Source of the DNA: JANLSE01 sp038214135
Lineage (GTDB): Bacteria > Chloroflexota > Chloroflexia > Chloroflexales > Roseiflexaceae
Reading direction: 5' to 3'
Assembly (NCBI GenBank): GCA_038214135.1
Contig: JBBQSD010000001.1
Location: 1 to 64,000 of the forward strand
Length of the DNA stretch: 64,000 bases
Shown here: positions 1-9,173 of the stretch, piece by piece
How positions within the stretch are numbered: the first letter of the stretch is position 1
Layout: each line of letters opens with the position of its first letter
Notes under the pieces: model-generated
What the model saw: the letters and a program-made list of their open reading frames with translations, nothing else
What the model was told of the DNA's origin: nothing
The model's database searches: none
Program-made: the position numbers and the translations under genes

Positions 1-218
1 GGGCGCGAGTAGAGCAGCGGTTGGCCCTGTGTGACGCTCCAGATCGCCTGTGACATGTTGCCAAGATCATACATGCCCGTATTGTAGCCCTGGTACCGGG
101 CTACGCTCAAACCAGCCAGAATTATAAAGGCCAACAGGACAGCCCCCCACAACACCGAGTCGGGTTGTGGGCGTGTCATCATCTGCGGCGATGATTGTTG
201 ATCCTGGGCGTTGATCAT
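1..218 (-). CDS. DUF2079 membrane protein, N-terminal part
   Basis: This is the 5' end of a gene that leaves the window at base 1; 72 codons are visible without a stop. It starts with ATG at 218 in an ATGA overlap with the stop of the next gene upstream, so the two are translationally coupled. A hydrophobic helix (about residues 23-40) is followed by RYQGYNTGMYDLGNMSQAIW, which matches the opening of DUF2079 polytopic membrane proteins (an Arg-Tyr, then an Asp-Leu-Gly and a Gln-Ala-Ile-Trp stretch). DUF2079 proteins are uncharacterised and resemble GT-C glycosyltransferases. The setting in a glycan cluster fits, but the activity is inferred. Confidence 0.75.
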   Translation of the reverse strand, partial: MINAQDQQSSPQMMTRPQPDSVLWGAVLLAFIILAGLSVARYQGYNTGMYDLGNMSQAIWSVTQGQPLLYSR

Positions 219-1144
219 CGCTTCGCGCCCTTAGAGCGCAGTTCGCTCAACAATGCAGGCAGCCCACTCAGGCTAATCATAAACAGCAGCGCACGGCTCA
301 GGAATGCTGCTGCAACAGCCTGGGCTGGCAGCATACCACTTCGTTCGAGCAACAGCGCCATGGCTCCTTCACGGATTCCCAGGCCACCAGGGGTAAGTGG
401 CACTAACCCAGCTAGGCCAACCAATGGGGCAATCAGGCTGATCTGAATGGCTGCCTGTGGTTCGATCGCCAGTGCAACAAACCATGTACTTAGTGCATTC
501 ATCAACTGAAAGACCAATGAAAGTGCAAGCGCCCACAGAATGGCTTTCGGCTGCGAACGGTAGCGGTCAATAACATTTGCCACCTGTGCCTGCAAACCAA
601 GTAAGCGCTGCGGCAACCAAGTGACTGGCCCTTTGCGGAAGATGAGCACCATGGCAACAACACCGCTACCGCCCAATAACAACAGGCCCACTGGTAGCCA
701 GACTGGCCAGCCCAGCAACTTTGGAGCAAGCGCAAGTGTCAGCGACGCCAGTGCCAGCAGCGCTGCCAGGCCTGTCAGGCGTTCGGCGGCAATACTTGTC
801 CAGGCATCAACATGTGAGCCAATCGCGCGCCCGGCAACATAGGCCCGCCCTAGATCACCGCCAACCGATGAAGGCAGAACTGTGCTTCCCAATGCGCCAA
901 GCAGATACCAATTGATCAGGCGGGCAAGCGGCAGATCATGGCCCTGTGCTCGTAACAGGTTCTGCCATTTAATACAACTGAGCCATACGCCAGCAAAATA
1001 GATTACTACACAACCAGTCATTGGCAGCGGGTTGGCTTGCAAGAGTGCCGCCCCAACCATACGGAGATCGGCCAATTTCCAGAAGATCAGCCCCACCAGC
1101 GCAAGTGCAACGCCGATCCGCAGCAGGGTGAGCATACGGCTCAT
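215..1144 (-). CDS. LPG_synthase_TM / UPF0104 flippase-like membrane protein
   Basis: A 309-residue integral membrane protein with about eight hydrophobic helices. It shows hallmarks of the lysylphosphatidylglycerol-synthase transmembrane family without the synthase domain: an SSVGGDLGRAYVAGR stretch in the middle of the N-terminal half, and TPGGLGIREGAM near the C-terminus followed by SRALLFMISLSGLP. Relatives are found beside glycosyltransferases and are proposed to move lipid-linked sugars or lipids across the membrane. It overlaps the methyltransferase gene upstream by 4 bases (TCAT at 1141-1144) and the DUF2079 gene downstream by 4 bases, so it sits inside one operon. The substrate is unknown. 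Confidence 0.8.
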   Translation of the reverse strand: MSRMLTLLRIGVALALVGLIFWKLADLRMVGAALLQANPLPMTGCVVIYFAGVWLSCIKWQNLLRAQGHDLPLARLINWYLLGALGSTVLPSSVGGDLGRAYVAGRAIGSHVDAWTSIAAERLTGLAALLALASLTLALAPKLLGWPVWLPVGLLLLGGSGVVAMVLIFRKGPVTWLPQRLLGLQAQVANVIDRYRSQPKAILWALALSLVFQLMNALSTWFVALAIEPQAAIQISLIAPLVGLAGLVPLTPGGLGIREGAMALLLERSGMLPAQAVAAAFLSRALLFMISLSGLPALLSELRSKGAKR

Positions 1145-1845
1145 TGAGCAACCCGGCCGATCATCAGCAGGGCATGAGCAAAGGTCAAGCGCAACTTATA
1201 CAGGCGTTCACCGATCTTGCCCGGAACCGCCCGTGCTATGGTACTCATCAGTTGGTTGCCGATCAGCGCGCCACTGAACTGGCCAGATGCTCCTTCGAGC
1301 GGCCCATACAGGCTATGCTCGCCAATCACAGAAAGGCCGGCATCGCGCATGATCTGGCGCAACCTTCGGCGGGTGGTTACAAAGCTATGGCTATAATCAC
1401 AGTTCCAGAAATCTTCCCGCAATTCCAGGTAATCCGGCGCAACCAGCACGACAAGGCCCCCTGCTTTTGTAGCGCGGCCCATTTCGTGCAGCAATGCGAG
1501 CGCCTCCCGATAACCAGGGCTATGCTCAATCACATGTGAGGCAAAGGTAATATCGAAGCAGCCATGGGCCAATGGCAGCGCTGGAGCCATAGCCCGCACT
1601 CCTGTCAGGCCACGCGCCTGCGCTGCAATGAGCAAGCGCGTATTGATATCCAGGGCCACATAGCTCAAGCCATCCGCTGCACACATATCGGCAAAGATCC
1701 CATGGCCTGGCCCGATCTCCATCAGCCGGCGTGCATGTGGTGCTGCCTCTCGCATATGGTGCAATACATGCCGGGCTTGCTCACGCACCCATGCACGCCC
1801 AATACCGGTTGGCGGCAGATCATCATAATAATCATAGAAGGCCAT
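1141..1845 (-). CDS. class I SAM-dependent methyltransferase
   Basis: A 234-residue cytosolic protein with a Rossmann-type SAM-binding motif, LMEIGPGHG, at residues 41-49, an acidic 'ALDIN' strand about 20 residues later and an ASHVIEH stretch near 108. These are typical of Methyltransf_11/25 enzymes. There is no membrane segment. In this cluster it probably methylates a sugar or lipid-linked glycan intermediate, but the substrate cannot be read from sequence. The gene lies 15 bases downstream of a GT2 gene and overlaps the flippase-like gene that follows, consistent with one transcript. Confidence 0.82.
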   Translation of the reverse strand: MAFYDYYDDLPPTGIGRAWVREQARHVLHHMREAAPHARRLMEIGPGHGIFADMCAADGLSYVALDINTRLLIAAQARGLTGVRAMAPALPLAHGCFDITFASHVIEHSPGYREALALLHEMGRATKAGGLVVLVAPDYLELREDFWNCDYSHSFVTTRRRLRQIMRDAGLSVIGEHSLYGPLEGASGQFSGALIGNQLMSTIARAVPGKIGERLYKLRLTFAHALLMIGRVAQ

Positions 1846-1860
1846 GCGATACTCTCATCA

Positions 1861-2931
1861 CTATAACAATAGGCTGATCATGTGCCAGTAGGCTGCCAGA
1901 ACCCGCTCAAGCAGCCGTTGCGCTAGTCGCGCAACTGGTTTGGTCACTAACCCTGGCACAAATGAAAGGCCACGTGCACTCAATAATTCGCGATCAGAGA
2001 TCTGACGAGTCGCCTGAATCTGCTGGCGCTGCTCGATCAGGATGGGCCAGTAGCGTCGTACATTCTGAAAGGCCAACAGATAGGCCTTCAACCAGCCCTT
2101 CTGAAGCGCTGCCGCAAGCAATATCGCTTCATACAGCAACAACATTGGCGCACACAGCAGCAATGTTCGGCCAGCATATATTTTGGTCAGCAACATCCAG
2201 CGGTTGCGGTAGATCAGAAACGCACGCCGCTCCGGGTATGAGCCGCGCCCGCGCCAGCTGGTTTCTGGATTGCCCTGCCGATGAAAGACAACTGACTGCG
2301 GGGCAACATAGCAGCGCCAGCCGCGTAACCGCAGCCGCAGGGTCAGCTCGAAATCGTTGAGGTATATAAAGAACCGTGGATCGAACCCGCCAACCGCCAG
2401 CGCTCGGTTGCGATGCACCAGGAGTGAGGTTGCCGCCTGAGCGCCTACCTCAAATGCTGCACCAGCTGGAACAGTAGCGGGATCAGCAAAACCATGGTAG
2501 AGCGTCATATGGCCGACATAATGGGCAAAACCGCCATCATGATGAATCCGCGCTTGCCCTTCGAACACTGCCCGTGAACTCACCATGGCCGTCTCTGGCC
2601 AATGATCTTCGGCAGTCGCCAGCAAGGGCGCTAACCAGTTTTCTGGGACGGTCGTGTCGTGATCGAGCAACAGCACCCAGGTTGTCTGCGCTAGCTCCAG
2701 TGCCAGATTGCAGGCGGCGCTATGGCCAATATTCTGGCCAGTTTCGAGCAGGCGGCAATCCAGGCCCATACCCTGGACGATAGCCGCCGTTTGATCGCGT
2801 GAGCCATTATCAAGAACCAGAATGGGGATCGCTGGCGCTGCTGCACGAACCGAAACAAGGCAATCGTGGATGTAGGCGGCTGAGTTATAGGTGATCACGG
2901 CAATCGTGACACTCTGATCAAACGGCTGCAT
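1861..2931 (-). CDS. glycosyltransferase family 2 (rhamnosyltransferase WbbL-like)
   Basis: A 356-residue protein with a GT-A fold. The N-terminus has the nucleotide-sugar signature VITYNSA, then LVLDNGSRDQT (DNGS at residues 41-44) and the metal-binding LLLDHDTTVP (DHD at 90-92). A later ARIHHDGG and a FFIYLNDFELTLRLR stretch match the acceptor-side motifs of WbbL-type enzymes. A hydrophobic stretch at about 255-275 may tether it to the membrane. It starts 3 bases after the stop of the GT4 gene. The likely role is adding a sugar to a lipid-linked glycan at the cytoplasmic face; donor and acceptor are unknown. Confidence 0.85.
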   Translation of the reverse strand: MQPFDQSVTIAVITYNSAAYIHDCLVSVRAAAPAIPILVLDNGSRDQTAAIVQGMGLDCRLLETGQNIGHSAACNLALELAQTTWVLLLDHDTTVPENWLAPLLATAEDHWPETAMVSSRAVFEGQARIHHDGGFAHYVGHMTLYHGFADPATVPAGAAFEVGAQAATSLLVHRNRALAVGGFDPRFFIYLNDFELTLRLRLRGWRCYVAPQSVVFHRQGNPETSWRGRGSYPERRAFLIYRNRWMLLTKIYAGRTLLLCAPMLLLYEAILLAAALQKGWLKAYLLAFQNVRRYWPILIEQRQQIQATRQISDRELLSARGLSFVPGLVTKPVARLAQRLLERVLAAYWHMISLLL

Positions 2932-2934
2932 GGC

Positions 2935-4071
2935 CTACCCTGCCGCTTCAAGCGAGATCGGCACGCTGCGTGCGACGATACGGGCATACAGTTCGAGGTG
3001 TTGCTCGACAATTCGATCCCAGTTGAGTTCATGGATTCGCGCCTGCGCTCGCAGCCCCAGATCGCGGCGCAGTTCATCATCGGCCATCAGGCGGGCTAGC
3101 GCGGCACGGATTGCTGGTACATTGCCTGGTTGAACGAACAATCCAGCCGTGCCCACCACCTCCGGCATGCCGCTATTATCGGAGGTGATCACTGCGCAGC
3201 CCGCACTGAGCGCCTCCAGCAACACAACCGGGAAATTATCGCGCAGTGATGGCAGCACAAAGATCTCACTAGATGCATACAATTCCTGGAGTGCGGCACC
3301 CTTGATAAACCCAGGAAATGAGACATGCAACCCCAATCGCTTGGCCTGTTCCTGCAATTCCGGTAGCATCGGCCCATCGCCAGCAATAGTTACTTCCCAG
3401 CCACTGGTATCGAGTCCGGCGAGTGCCTCAAGTACATGCTGCGCTCCCTTACGTGGAAACAACCGGCTCACGAACAGAATACGCCTGCGGCGCGGTAGAT
3501 CAGCATGGGGTGCTGGCGTAAATCCATACGGAATGACATCAACTGGCACAGGTTCCACTTCGCGCAAGAGGTCGGCCAGATATTGCGATGGCGAGATGAT
3601 TGCATCGGTATTGCGGACGAGCGTTCGCCAGGCCGGCGCGAGTAAACGATGGCCGCGCATAAAGCGATCCGGGTTGTAGCCAGGCACATCCGATCCATGG
3701 ATCGTCACCACCGTTGGCAACCCGCGCAGCCGCCGTATCGCTGCCGCAAGAACACCGGTTGGCATCATAAAATGGGCATGCACCAGATCATAGCGCTGGT
3801 GGGCGGTTAGGCGCATGGATTGGACAAACCCACTGATCAAATAGCTGGCCATCTCCACGCTAATCGCACGTACTGGCGAGTGGCGTAAGGCAGGCACACG
3901 AAAGACCCGTAGCCGCCCGAATGTCTCGAGAAACGGCAGCCGACCATAGCCCATCGTGACGACATCGACATCGTTTCCAGTTTCGGCGAGTTGCTCAGAA
4001 AGTGCCCTGGTGATCGGGCTAGCACCGCCGCCAATTGGCGGGTATTCGTAGTTGAGCATGAGAATACGCAT
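2935..4071 (-). CDS. glycosyltransferase family 4
   Basis: Retaining GT-B glycosyltransferase of 378 residues. I start it at ATG 4071 (MRILMLNYEYPPIGGGAS), since the longer open frame to 4236 adds 55 residues unlike any GT4 N-terminus. The N-terminal half has the Gly-rich acceptor loop PPIGGGAS, and THGSDVPGYN follows. The C-terminal half has the donor-site run ILFVSRLFPRKGAQHVLEAL and the EX7E-type region FVLPSLRDNFPVVLLEALSAG. Such enzymes transfer sugars from nucleotide donors during exopolysaccharide or O-antigen-like assembly. The gene is followed within 3 bases by a GT2 gene, so they are probably cotranscribed. Confidence 0.88.
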   Translation of the reverse strand: MRILMLNYEYPPIGGGASPITRALSEQLAETGNDVDVVTMGYGRLPFLETFGRLRVFRVPALRHSPVRAISVEMASYLISGFVQSMRLTAHQRYDLVHAHFMMPTGVLAAAIRRLRGLPTVVTIHGSDVPGYNPDRFMRGHRLLAPAWRTLVRNTDAIISPSQYLADLLREVEPVPVDVIPYGFTPAPHADLPRRRRILFVSRLFPRKGAQHVLEALAGLDTSGWEVTIAGDGPMLPELQEQAKRLGLHVSFPGFIKGAALQELYASSEIFVLPSLRDNFPVVLLEALSAGCAVITSDNSGMPEVVGTAGLFVQPGNVPAIRAALARLMADDELRRDLGLRAQARIHELNWDRIVEQHLELYARIVARSVPISLEAAG

Positions 4072-4168
4072 AGGCAATCTCACATCACATAGAGCGAACG
4101 AATGACGAATAGGAAACGATGGTACGTAAGCAAGAGATTCGCCAATCGTGTTGGAGGTGGCGCGTGTA

Positions 4169-5164
4169 TCAGGTATTGATCTCTTCGCGCACCACATAGA
4201 TCGGCTTGGATTGCGTTTCGTAGTAGGTGCGCACAATCAGTTCGCCAAGCAGTCCCATGCTGACAAACTGAGCTCCCAACACAATCAGCAGTATCGACAT
4301 CAGCAGCAGTGGCCTATCGGCAATTGCGGCTCCATAGGCCAGCTTGATCCAGGTGAGGTACAGCCCGATCAGCAGCCCCGAACCAAACGAAATCAGGCCC
4401 ATCAATCCAAAGATCTGCATTGGCCGCGTGCCATAGCTCAACAGAAACCGGACAGTCAGCAGATCCAGCACTACCCGCAGTGTTCGGCTAATGCCATATT
4501 TCGATTTGCCAAACTTGCGCGCCTCGTGATGAACCGGGATTTCGGCGACTGCCACACCCTGCCAACTGGCGATTGCCGGAATAAAGCGGTGCAGTTCCCC
4601 ATACAGGTTAATGCCACGCACAACCTCAATTCGGTAGGCCTTGAGCGAACAGCCATAATCGTGCAGATACACGCCTGTTGACCAAGAGATCAATCGGTTG
4701 GCGATCATGGAAGGCAAGCGCCGATTGATGAATGGATCCTGGCGGCGCTCACGCCAGCCGCTGACCACATCATAGCCTTCATCGACCTTCGCCAGCAACT
4801 TGCCAATATCGGCTGGGTCGTTCTGCAAATCGGCATCAATCGTAATGACGACATCGCCACGCGCACGGGCAAAACCAACAGCAAAAGCAGCAGTCTGGCC
4901 AAAATTTCGGCGGAAACGAACCACCCGCAGCCGATGATCCTGGACTGCCAGTTCGCGCAGCAAAGCGAAGCTGCCATCGCGGCTGCCATCATCTGCGGCA
5001 ATGATCTCATATGGCAACCCGAGCTGTTCGAGCGACGTTGTTAGGCGGCTATACAGCATTGGGATGCTTTCTTCTTCGTTATAGATTGGCACAACAACGC
5101 TGACATATGGCCGAGATGCTTTATCGGCCTGAATTACCTGGGAATGTGTTGCAATCGCATCCAT
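4169..5164 (-). CDS. GT2 polyprenyl-phosphate glycosyltransferase (DPM1/GtrB/ArnC-like)
   Basis: A 331-residue member of the polyprenyl-phosphate sugar transferase group. It has VVPIYNEEESIP, then AADDGSRDGS and ITIDADLQNDPADIG, the DXD-containing signature of DPM1-like enzymes. Two C-terminal membrane helices (about residues 235-260 and 275-300) match the GtrB/ArnC layout. Family members move a sugar from UDP- or GDP-sugar onto undecaprenyl phosphate for later use outside the cell. Here it would feed the GT-C-like membrane proteins encoded in the same cluster. There is a 97-base gap to the downstream GT4 gene. The sugar identity is not predictable. Confidence 0.85.
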   Translation of the reverse strand: MDAIATHSQVIQADKASRPYVSVVVPIYNEEESIPMLYSRLTTSLEQLGLPYEIIAADDGSRDGSFALLRELAVQDHRLRVVRFRRNFGQTAAFAVGFARARGDVVITIDADLQNDPADIGKLLAKVDEGYDVVSGWRERRQDPFINRRLPSMIANRLISWSTGVYLHDYGCSLKAYRIEVVRGINLYGELHRFIPAIASWQGVAVAEIPVHHEARKFGKSKYGISRTLRVVLDLLTVRFLLSYGTRPMQIFGLMGLISFGSGLLIGLYLTWIKLAYGAAIADRPLLLMSILLIVLGAQFVSMGLLGELIVRTYYETQSKPIYVVREEINT

Positions 5165-5294
5165 GCTACTCTCTCATAAAAAATGATGTGATCTAGCCGA
5201 GTGCCCAGCCCATGTGCGGGTATCGGCAACATATGCGCCTATTCTACTCGATTTCGTACAATGCTCTCGAACGCTGATCAATAGGCGCTTATTC

Positions 5295-6683
5295 CTATTG
5301 CTGCCTTAGCACGGCCCACTGGCTATCGCGGTACAGTTCCTGCCATCCATCACGCTGGAGTGCGTTGAACAGTGGCAGATCGGCTTCCATAACAGCACAG
5401 GAGATCCGGTAGCTGGCAAACAGCGCCCGATAATCGCCATTCATCTGTGTGTTTGCAACCTGGGCCAGAAACTCAATTGGGTATGGATCCTGGCGGTTAT
5501 CAATAAAGATTTTACGTTCAGGCAACATCCAGATCAACATGCCGCCTGCCTCATAGGTATTGAACAGATTGCCATTGCAGGATTGAACTGCTTGTATCAT
5601 ACTCGGGGACATCGCCTGATCGTTGCGATGATCGTTCCAGAATGTGATCAATTGTATGCCGCTCCAGGCGATAACGCCAATCAACACGATCAGGCTGCCT
5701 GCACCAATCAGCACACGCGGATGCGTCGCTGGTTGTTTGACTGGCCAGTGTGGCATCATGATCGGGATCGCCGCAACAATAAATAGCGCAGTATGGCGAA
5801 TCGATTGCAGCCCAAGGATAAAGAAGATGATTGAAACCAGGAGAATCGTCCAATCGGCATGGGTTTTTGGCTGGCGGCGTTTTAGCCAGATCGCGGCAAT
5901 CCACAGCAGGGCGATTCCAAAGAATGGGTAGCTCTGTGGGAAATCCAGGCTGGGTGGCAGCCATTCGCTCTTCAGAATCTGGCCGCGCGCCGGATCACGA
6001 AAGGCATACAACACATACTCCCATAGCCCAAAGCCCAGTGGATTGATCAGCGTTGCGCCAGCGCTTGCAGCACTCACGATCAACCAGCGCCAATTGATCC
6101 GCCGCTCAATGATCACGGCAGTGATACAGGCGGCACCAAGGACGACACCACCAACAGCGACATTTGCGTGGGTGTTGGCCCATACCAGGAACAGAAGCGG
6201 GTACAACCAGTGGCGGCGCGGGCGATTCAGCAGCAGCAGAGTTACGGCCAAAAACAGCAACGAGAACAGATGCGGTCGGGCACTCCAGATCAGAATATGG
6301 CCGCTGATGCCAATGGCAATGACGATCAAGCGGATGAGTGCCTGCCCATCACCAATCAGAAACAGGCAAACCCACGTCAGGGTAATCAGTGCAGCACAGG
6401 CCAGGAGCAGCAATGGAGTGCCGCCAAGAGCATAACTGCCATAGAAGATAACTTCTGCCAGCCATTCGTGATTTGGCCAATAGGCGTTCGGAAAGGTCCA
6501 ACTGTAGCTATCCTGCGTGGGAACCTGCCCGCTCTGAAGAATCTGCTGCCCGGCGCGTATCTGCCACCATGTATCGCTCTGAATACTGGTTTGCTGATAC
6601 GCGAGTGTAAACAACAGTATCCATGCAATCAGCATGATCAAGCGATCAACTGTCAGCCAGCGCAACGCCATATGCTGCCCCAC
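5295..6683 (-). CDS. polytopic membrane protein, GT-C-like, function unknown
   Basis: A 462-residue protein with about eleven hydrophobic helices and a C-terminal soluble tail of roughly 110 residues. Between helix 1 and 2 it carries SDTWWQIRAGQQIL and then NHEWLAEVIFY, acidic and aromatic loop residues that recall the first extracytoplasmic loop of GT-C glycosyltransferases. I do not recognise a named family. ATG 6683 or the ATG four codons later (MALRW) could be the start. Its position at the head of a minus-strand glycan cluster suggests transfer of sugars from a polyprenyl carrier, which is inference. A palindromic TCAAATTTGA element lies about 100 bases upstream. Confidence 0.6.
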   Translation of the reverse strand: MGQHMALRWLTVDRLIMLIAWILLFTLAYQQTSIQSDTWWQIRAGQQILQSGQVPTQDSYSWTFPNAYWPNHEWLAEVIFYGSYALGGTPLLLLACAALITLTWVCLFLIGDGQALIRLIVIAIGISGHILIWSARPHLFSLLFLAVTLLLLNRPRRHWLYPLLFLVWANTHANVAVGGVVLGAACITAVIIERRINWRWLIVSAASAGATLINPLGFGLWEYVLYAFRDPARGQILKSEWLPPSLDFPQSYPFFGIALLWIAAIWLKRRQPKTHADWTILLVSIIFFILGLQSIRHTALFIVAAIPIMMPHWPVKQPATHPRVLIGAGSLIVLIGVIAWSGIQLITFWNDHRNDQAMSPSMIQAVQSCNGNLFNTYEAGGMLIWMLPERKIFIDNRQDPYPIEFLAQVANTQMNGDYRALFASYRISCAVMEADLPLFNALQRDGWQELYRDSQWAVLRQQ

Positions 6684-6783
6684 ACCTCATGAATTTCGGC
6701 AATCAAATCCGTACCACACGGTGGCATGTGTGGAATGCGCAAGCCATGCTGCCGCACTCCAAAACCTATGATCGCTGTTGATT

Positions 6784-6798
6784 GTCAAATTTGATTAG
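6784..6798. promoter_or_regulatory. TCAAATTTGA palindromic element, copy 1
   Basis: The 15-base string GTCAAATTTGATTAG contains the 10-base palindrome TCAAATTTGA. An exact copy lies at 51978-51992. Both copies lie 100-125 bases upstream of a minus-strand gene start and in the same orientation. On the minus strand the string reads ...AAATTTGAC, so it could also supply a -35-like TTTGAC. Regulatory function is inference. Confidence 0.35.
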
Positions 6799-6890
6799 GT
6801 ATAGATATTTGCCAATCAGAAGCCCAATCGCTGTAGTGTATGCGAGAAACGGCCCCAACGGCTGATCAAAATACGATCAGTCTTTGATCT

Positions 6891-6926
6891 ATAAAAAACC
6901 TGCCAGGTGTATAAAGCCTAGCAGGT
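6891..6926 (-). terminator. rho-independent terminator after the Gfo/Idh gene
   Basis: Read on the minus strand, ACCTGCTAGG and CCTGGCAGGT pair as a 10-base stem (one G-T) around a 9-base loop and are followed directly by TTTTTTAT. The stem begins 25 bases beyond the stop of the oxidoreductase gene, the expected place for its terminator. Confidence 0.85.
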
Positions 6927-6950
6927 GTGATAGCGGTGCAATCGTTGGCT

Positions 6951-8024
6951 CTAGATCGCGATTTCGCGCCCTTCGGCAGCCGAACGGTTGGTTGCATCCA
7001 GCAAACGCAGAATCGCCAGCCCGTCCTCACCAGAAGCAATCGGCTCGGCCTCGCCACGGCAGGCCTGCACGAAACGGGTTAGGCCCAAGGCCCACACGCG
7101 CTCATCGGATCGCGGGATTGTCGGGATGATCTCAATCGGCCCGCTTGGATCATCGCGGTACAGGCGCATGGGGTTCTCTGTGCCATACAATTCGGGAAAG
7201 AAATCAATGCCCATGTCGCTGCCGGAGATCTGGATGCGCTCCTCATTGCGGCCATAGAAGGCCCATGTGACCTCGATTGTCACCAGCCCGCCATCGGCCA
7301 GCCGCAGATGAATCGCCGCCAGGTCATCCACATTGAAGGTGCCACCGGGGATTTTGTCCATGCCCCAGCCGCCCATACCACGCCCCTGTGGGCCATGCAC
7401 CATCTGAAGCTCGCCGCGTACTGCGGCAACCTTTGGAAAGCCAAGAATATACAGCACCATATCGAGCATATGCACGCCGATATCCATCAGCGAGCCACCA
7501 CCAGATAACTCCTTGCGGGTGAACCAGCTTCCAAACCCAGGAATACCACTGCGGCGAATCATGCGGCCACTCGCATAGCTGATCTTGCCAAGCCGCCCAT
7601 CGCTGACCATCTGGCGGGCCAGCAAAACTTCGGGGCGTGGCCGATTGCTCATGTTGACGGCCAACACCTTGCCAGCCCGTTTGGCTGCTGCAACCATCGC
7701 CTCACCATCGGCAACACTGGTTGCCATTGGCTTCTCGCATAACACATGCAACCCGGCTTCAAGCGCTGCCAGCGCAACTGGCGCGTGCAAGGAGTTTGGC
7801 ACGCCAACGCTGATGGCATCCAGCCCGGCACTGGTGATCATCTCCTCGTAATCGCTGTACGCCTTTGGAATGTTGAATTTAGTGGCGGCAGCCTGCGCCC
7901 GCTCCAGGTTTGTATCGCAGATTGCAACGATCTCGGTGCCTGGTGCAGCCTGAAAACTCGGAATGTGGCCATATACGGCAATCGCCCCAGCCCCAACAAC
8001 GCCAATTCTGGTAGAAGTGGACAT
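6951..8024 (-). CDS. Gfo/Idh/MocA family NAD(P)-dependent oxidoreductase
   Basis: A 357-residue protein starting at ATG 8024, which is preceded by a good ribosome site (AAAGGAG) at normal spacing; the frame is open ten codons further but without such a site. The N-terminal Rossmann motif is RIGVVGAGAIAVYG. It is followed by the family signature CEKPMATSVADGEAMV, whose lysine is the usual catalytic residue. The C-terminal alpha/beta domain includes GGGSLMDIGVHMLDM. Family members oxidise or isomerise sugars, inositols or related polyols. It is monocistronic with its own terminator and a promoter facing corA. The substrate is unknown. Confidence 0.9.
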   Translation of the reverse strand: MSTSTRIGVVGAGAIAVYGHIPSFQAAPGTEIVAICDTNLERAQAAATKFNIPKAYSDYEEMITSAGLDAISVGVPNSLHAPVALAALEAGLHVLCEKPMATSVADGEAMVAAAKRAGKVLAVNMSNRPRPEVLLARQMVSDGRLGKISYASGRMIRRSGIPGFGSWFTRKELSGGGSLMDIGVHMLDMVLYILGFPKVAAVRGELQMVHGPQGRGMGGWGMDKIPGGTFNVDDLAAIHLRLADGGLVTIEVTWAFYGRNEERIQISGSDMGIDFFPELYGTENPMRLYRDDPSGPIEIIPTIPRSDERVWALGLTRFVQACRGEAEPIASGEDGLAILRLLDATNRSAAEGREIAI

Positions 8025-8058
8025 AACAATTCGCTCCTTTGCGGTCAAATGCACGGTT

Positions 8059-8086
8059 AGTGTACCACACTCTTTTTGCTTGACAA
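8059..8086 (-). promoter_or_regulatory. predicted promoter for the Gfo/Idh gene
   Basis: On the minus strand TTGTCA (8081-8086) and TACACT (8059-8064) are separated by 16 bases and lie 35 bases upstream of the chosen start. The -35 hexamer overlaps the -35 hexamer of the opposing corA promoter. Confidence 0.5.
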
Positions 8087-8109
8087 ACCCTGCCCTACCG
8101 TCGCATCAT
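8080..8109 (+). promoter_or_regulatory. predicted promoter for corA
   Basis: A consensus TTGACA at 8080-8085 is followed after 18 bases by CATCAT (8104-8109), 35 bases before the corA start. The -10 is weak, but the -35 is perfect and shared in part with the divergent promoter. Confidence 0.45.
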
Positions 8110-8144
8110 GCCGATAGAAACAAACGCTTGAAGAAGAGAGTCGC

Positions 8145-9173
8145 ATGACAATCCATCAACCACACGAGCAAAAACTTGCCACCGGTAAATCGCGTCGGCG
8201 AATTATCTGCCACTCCAAAGGCCAATTTCAGGTCGATGTCGATCCAGCAGATATTAGTGAGATTATTGGCCATAACACTATTGGCAAAACCGAGGATTTT
8301 CTATGGCTGGATCTCGCTGATCCAAGTGAAGAGGATATTGCCCTATTGAGTGATGAATTTGGCTTTCATCATCTCTCGATTGAGGATGCCACTCGCCACC
8401 ACGAGCGACCGAAGGTCGAAGCCTATGATGGCTACTATTTCCTTGTGTTCTATGAGGTTCATTTCGATCAGCAAAGCCAGCAATTGGCGACATCGTCGAT
8501 TGGGCTGTTCATTGGACCAAACTACCTTGTGAGTGTTCACGATGGCGATATTCAGATCATTGATGAGACGATTGTACGCTGGCGGAAGAATGAGACGGTG
8601 ATCGGATGGGGCGGCGGCGCGCTCTTGTACCATCTACTTGATGCAATCGTTGATGGCTACTTCCCAGTTATTGACCAACTCGCTGATCGGGTTGAGGGGA
8701 TCGAGGAGCAGATTTTCGAGCGCTTTCGTCAATCAGCGCTGCAGGAGGTCTTCAAACTCAAGCGCGATCTGCTTGGCATTCGGCGGATTGTTGCGCCCGA
8801 ACGGGATGTGCTCAATGTGCTGATTCGGCGTGAGGTGCCGGTGTTCGATCAGGATACGATCAAATATCTTCAGGATGTCTATGATCATATCATTCGCATC
8901 ACCGATAGTATCGATACCTATCGCGATCTGCTATCAAGCGCGCTTGATGCGTTTCTATCCATCCAATCCAACCAGCTCAACCAGGTGGTGAAGGTGCTGA
9001 CGATCACCTCGATTGTGTTGATGAGCTGTTCATTGGTGGCCGGAATCTATGGCATGAACTTTGAGTTTATTCCAGAGCTGCATTGGGCATTTGGCTACCC
9101 ATTCGCGCTGGGCTTGATGGTAGCGATTAGTGGGGCGCTGATCCTGTTCTTCAAGAAGCAAGAATGGTTATAA
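8145..9173 (+). CDS. corA: CorA-type magnesium/cobalt channel
   Basis: A 342-residue CorA-family protein. The long N-terminal cytoplasmic domain ends in a helical stalk (about residues 190-285). Two C-terminal membrane helices follow, with the diagnostic ion-selectivity loop YGMNFEF at about residue 302, just after the first helix. Members form homopentamers in the inner membrane and admit Mg2+ (and Co2+ or Ni2+) down the gradient. The gene stands alone, divergent from the Gfo/Idh gene, and its last 6 bases overlap the end of recF on the other strand, so the two genes converge with no room for a separate terminator. Confidence 0.93.
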   Translation: MTIHQPHEQKLATGKSRRRIICHSKGQFQVDVDPADISEIIGHNTIGKTEDFLWLDLADPSEEDIALLSDEFGFHHLSIEDATRHHERPKVEAYDGYYFLVFYEVHFDQQSQQLATSSIGLFIGPNYLVSVHDGDIQIIDETIVRWRKNETVIGWGGGALLYHLLDAIVDGYFPVIDQLADRVEGIEEQIFERFRQSALQEVFKLKRDLLGIRRIVAPERDVLNVLIRREVPVFDQDTIKYLQDVYDHIIRITDSIDTYRDLLSSALDAFLSIQSNQLNQVVKVLTITSIVLMSCSLVAGIYGMNFEFIPELHWAFGYPFALGLMVAISGALILFFKKQEWL

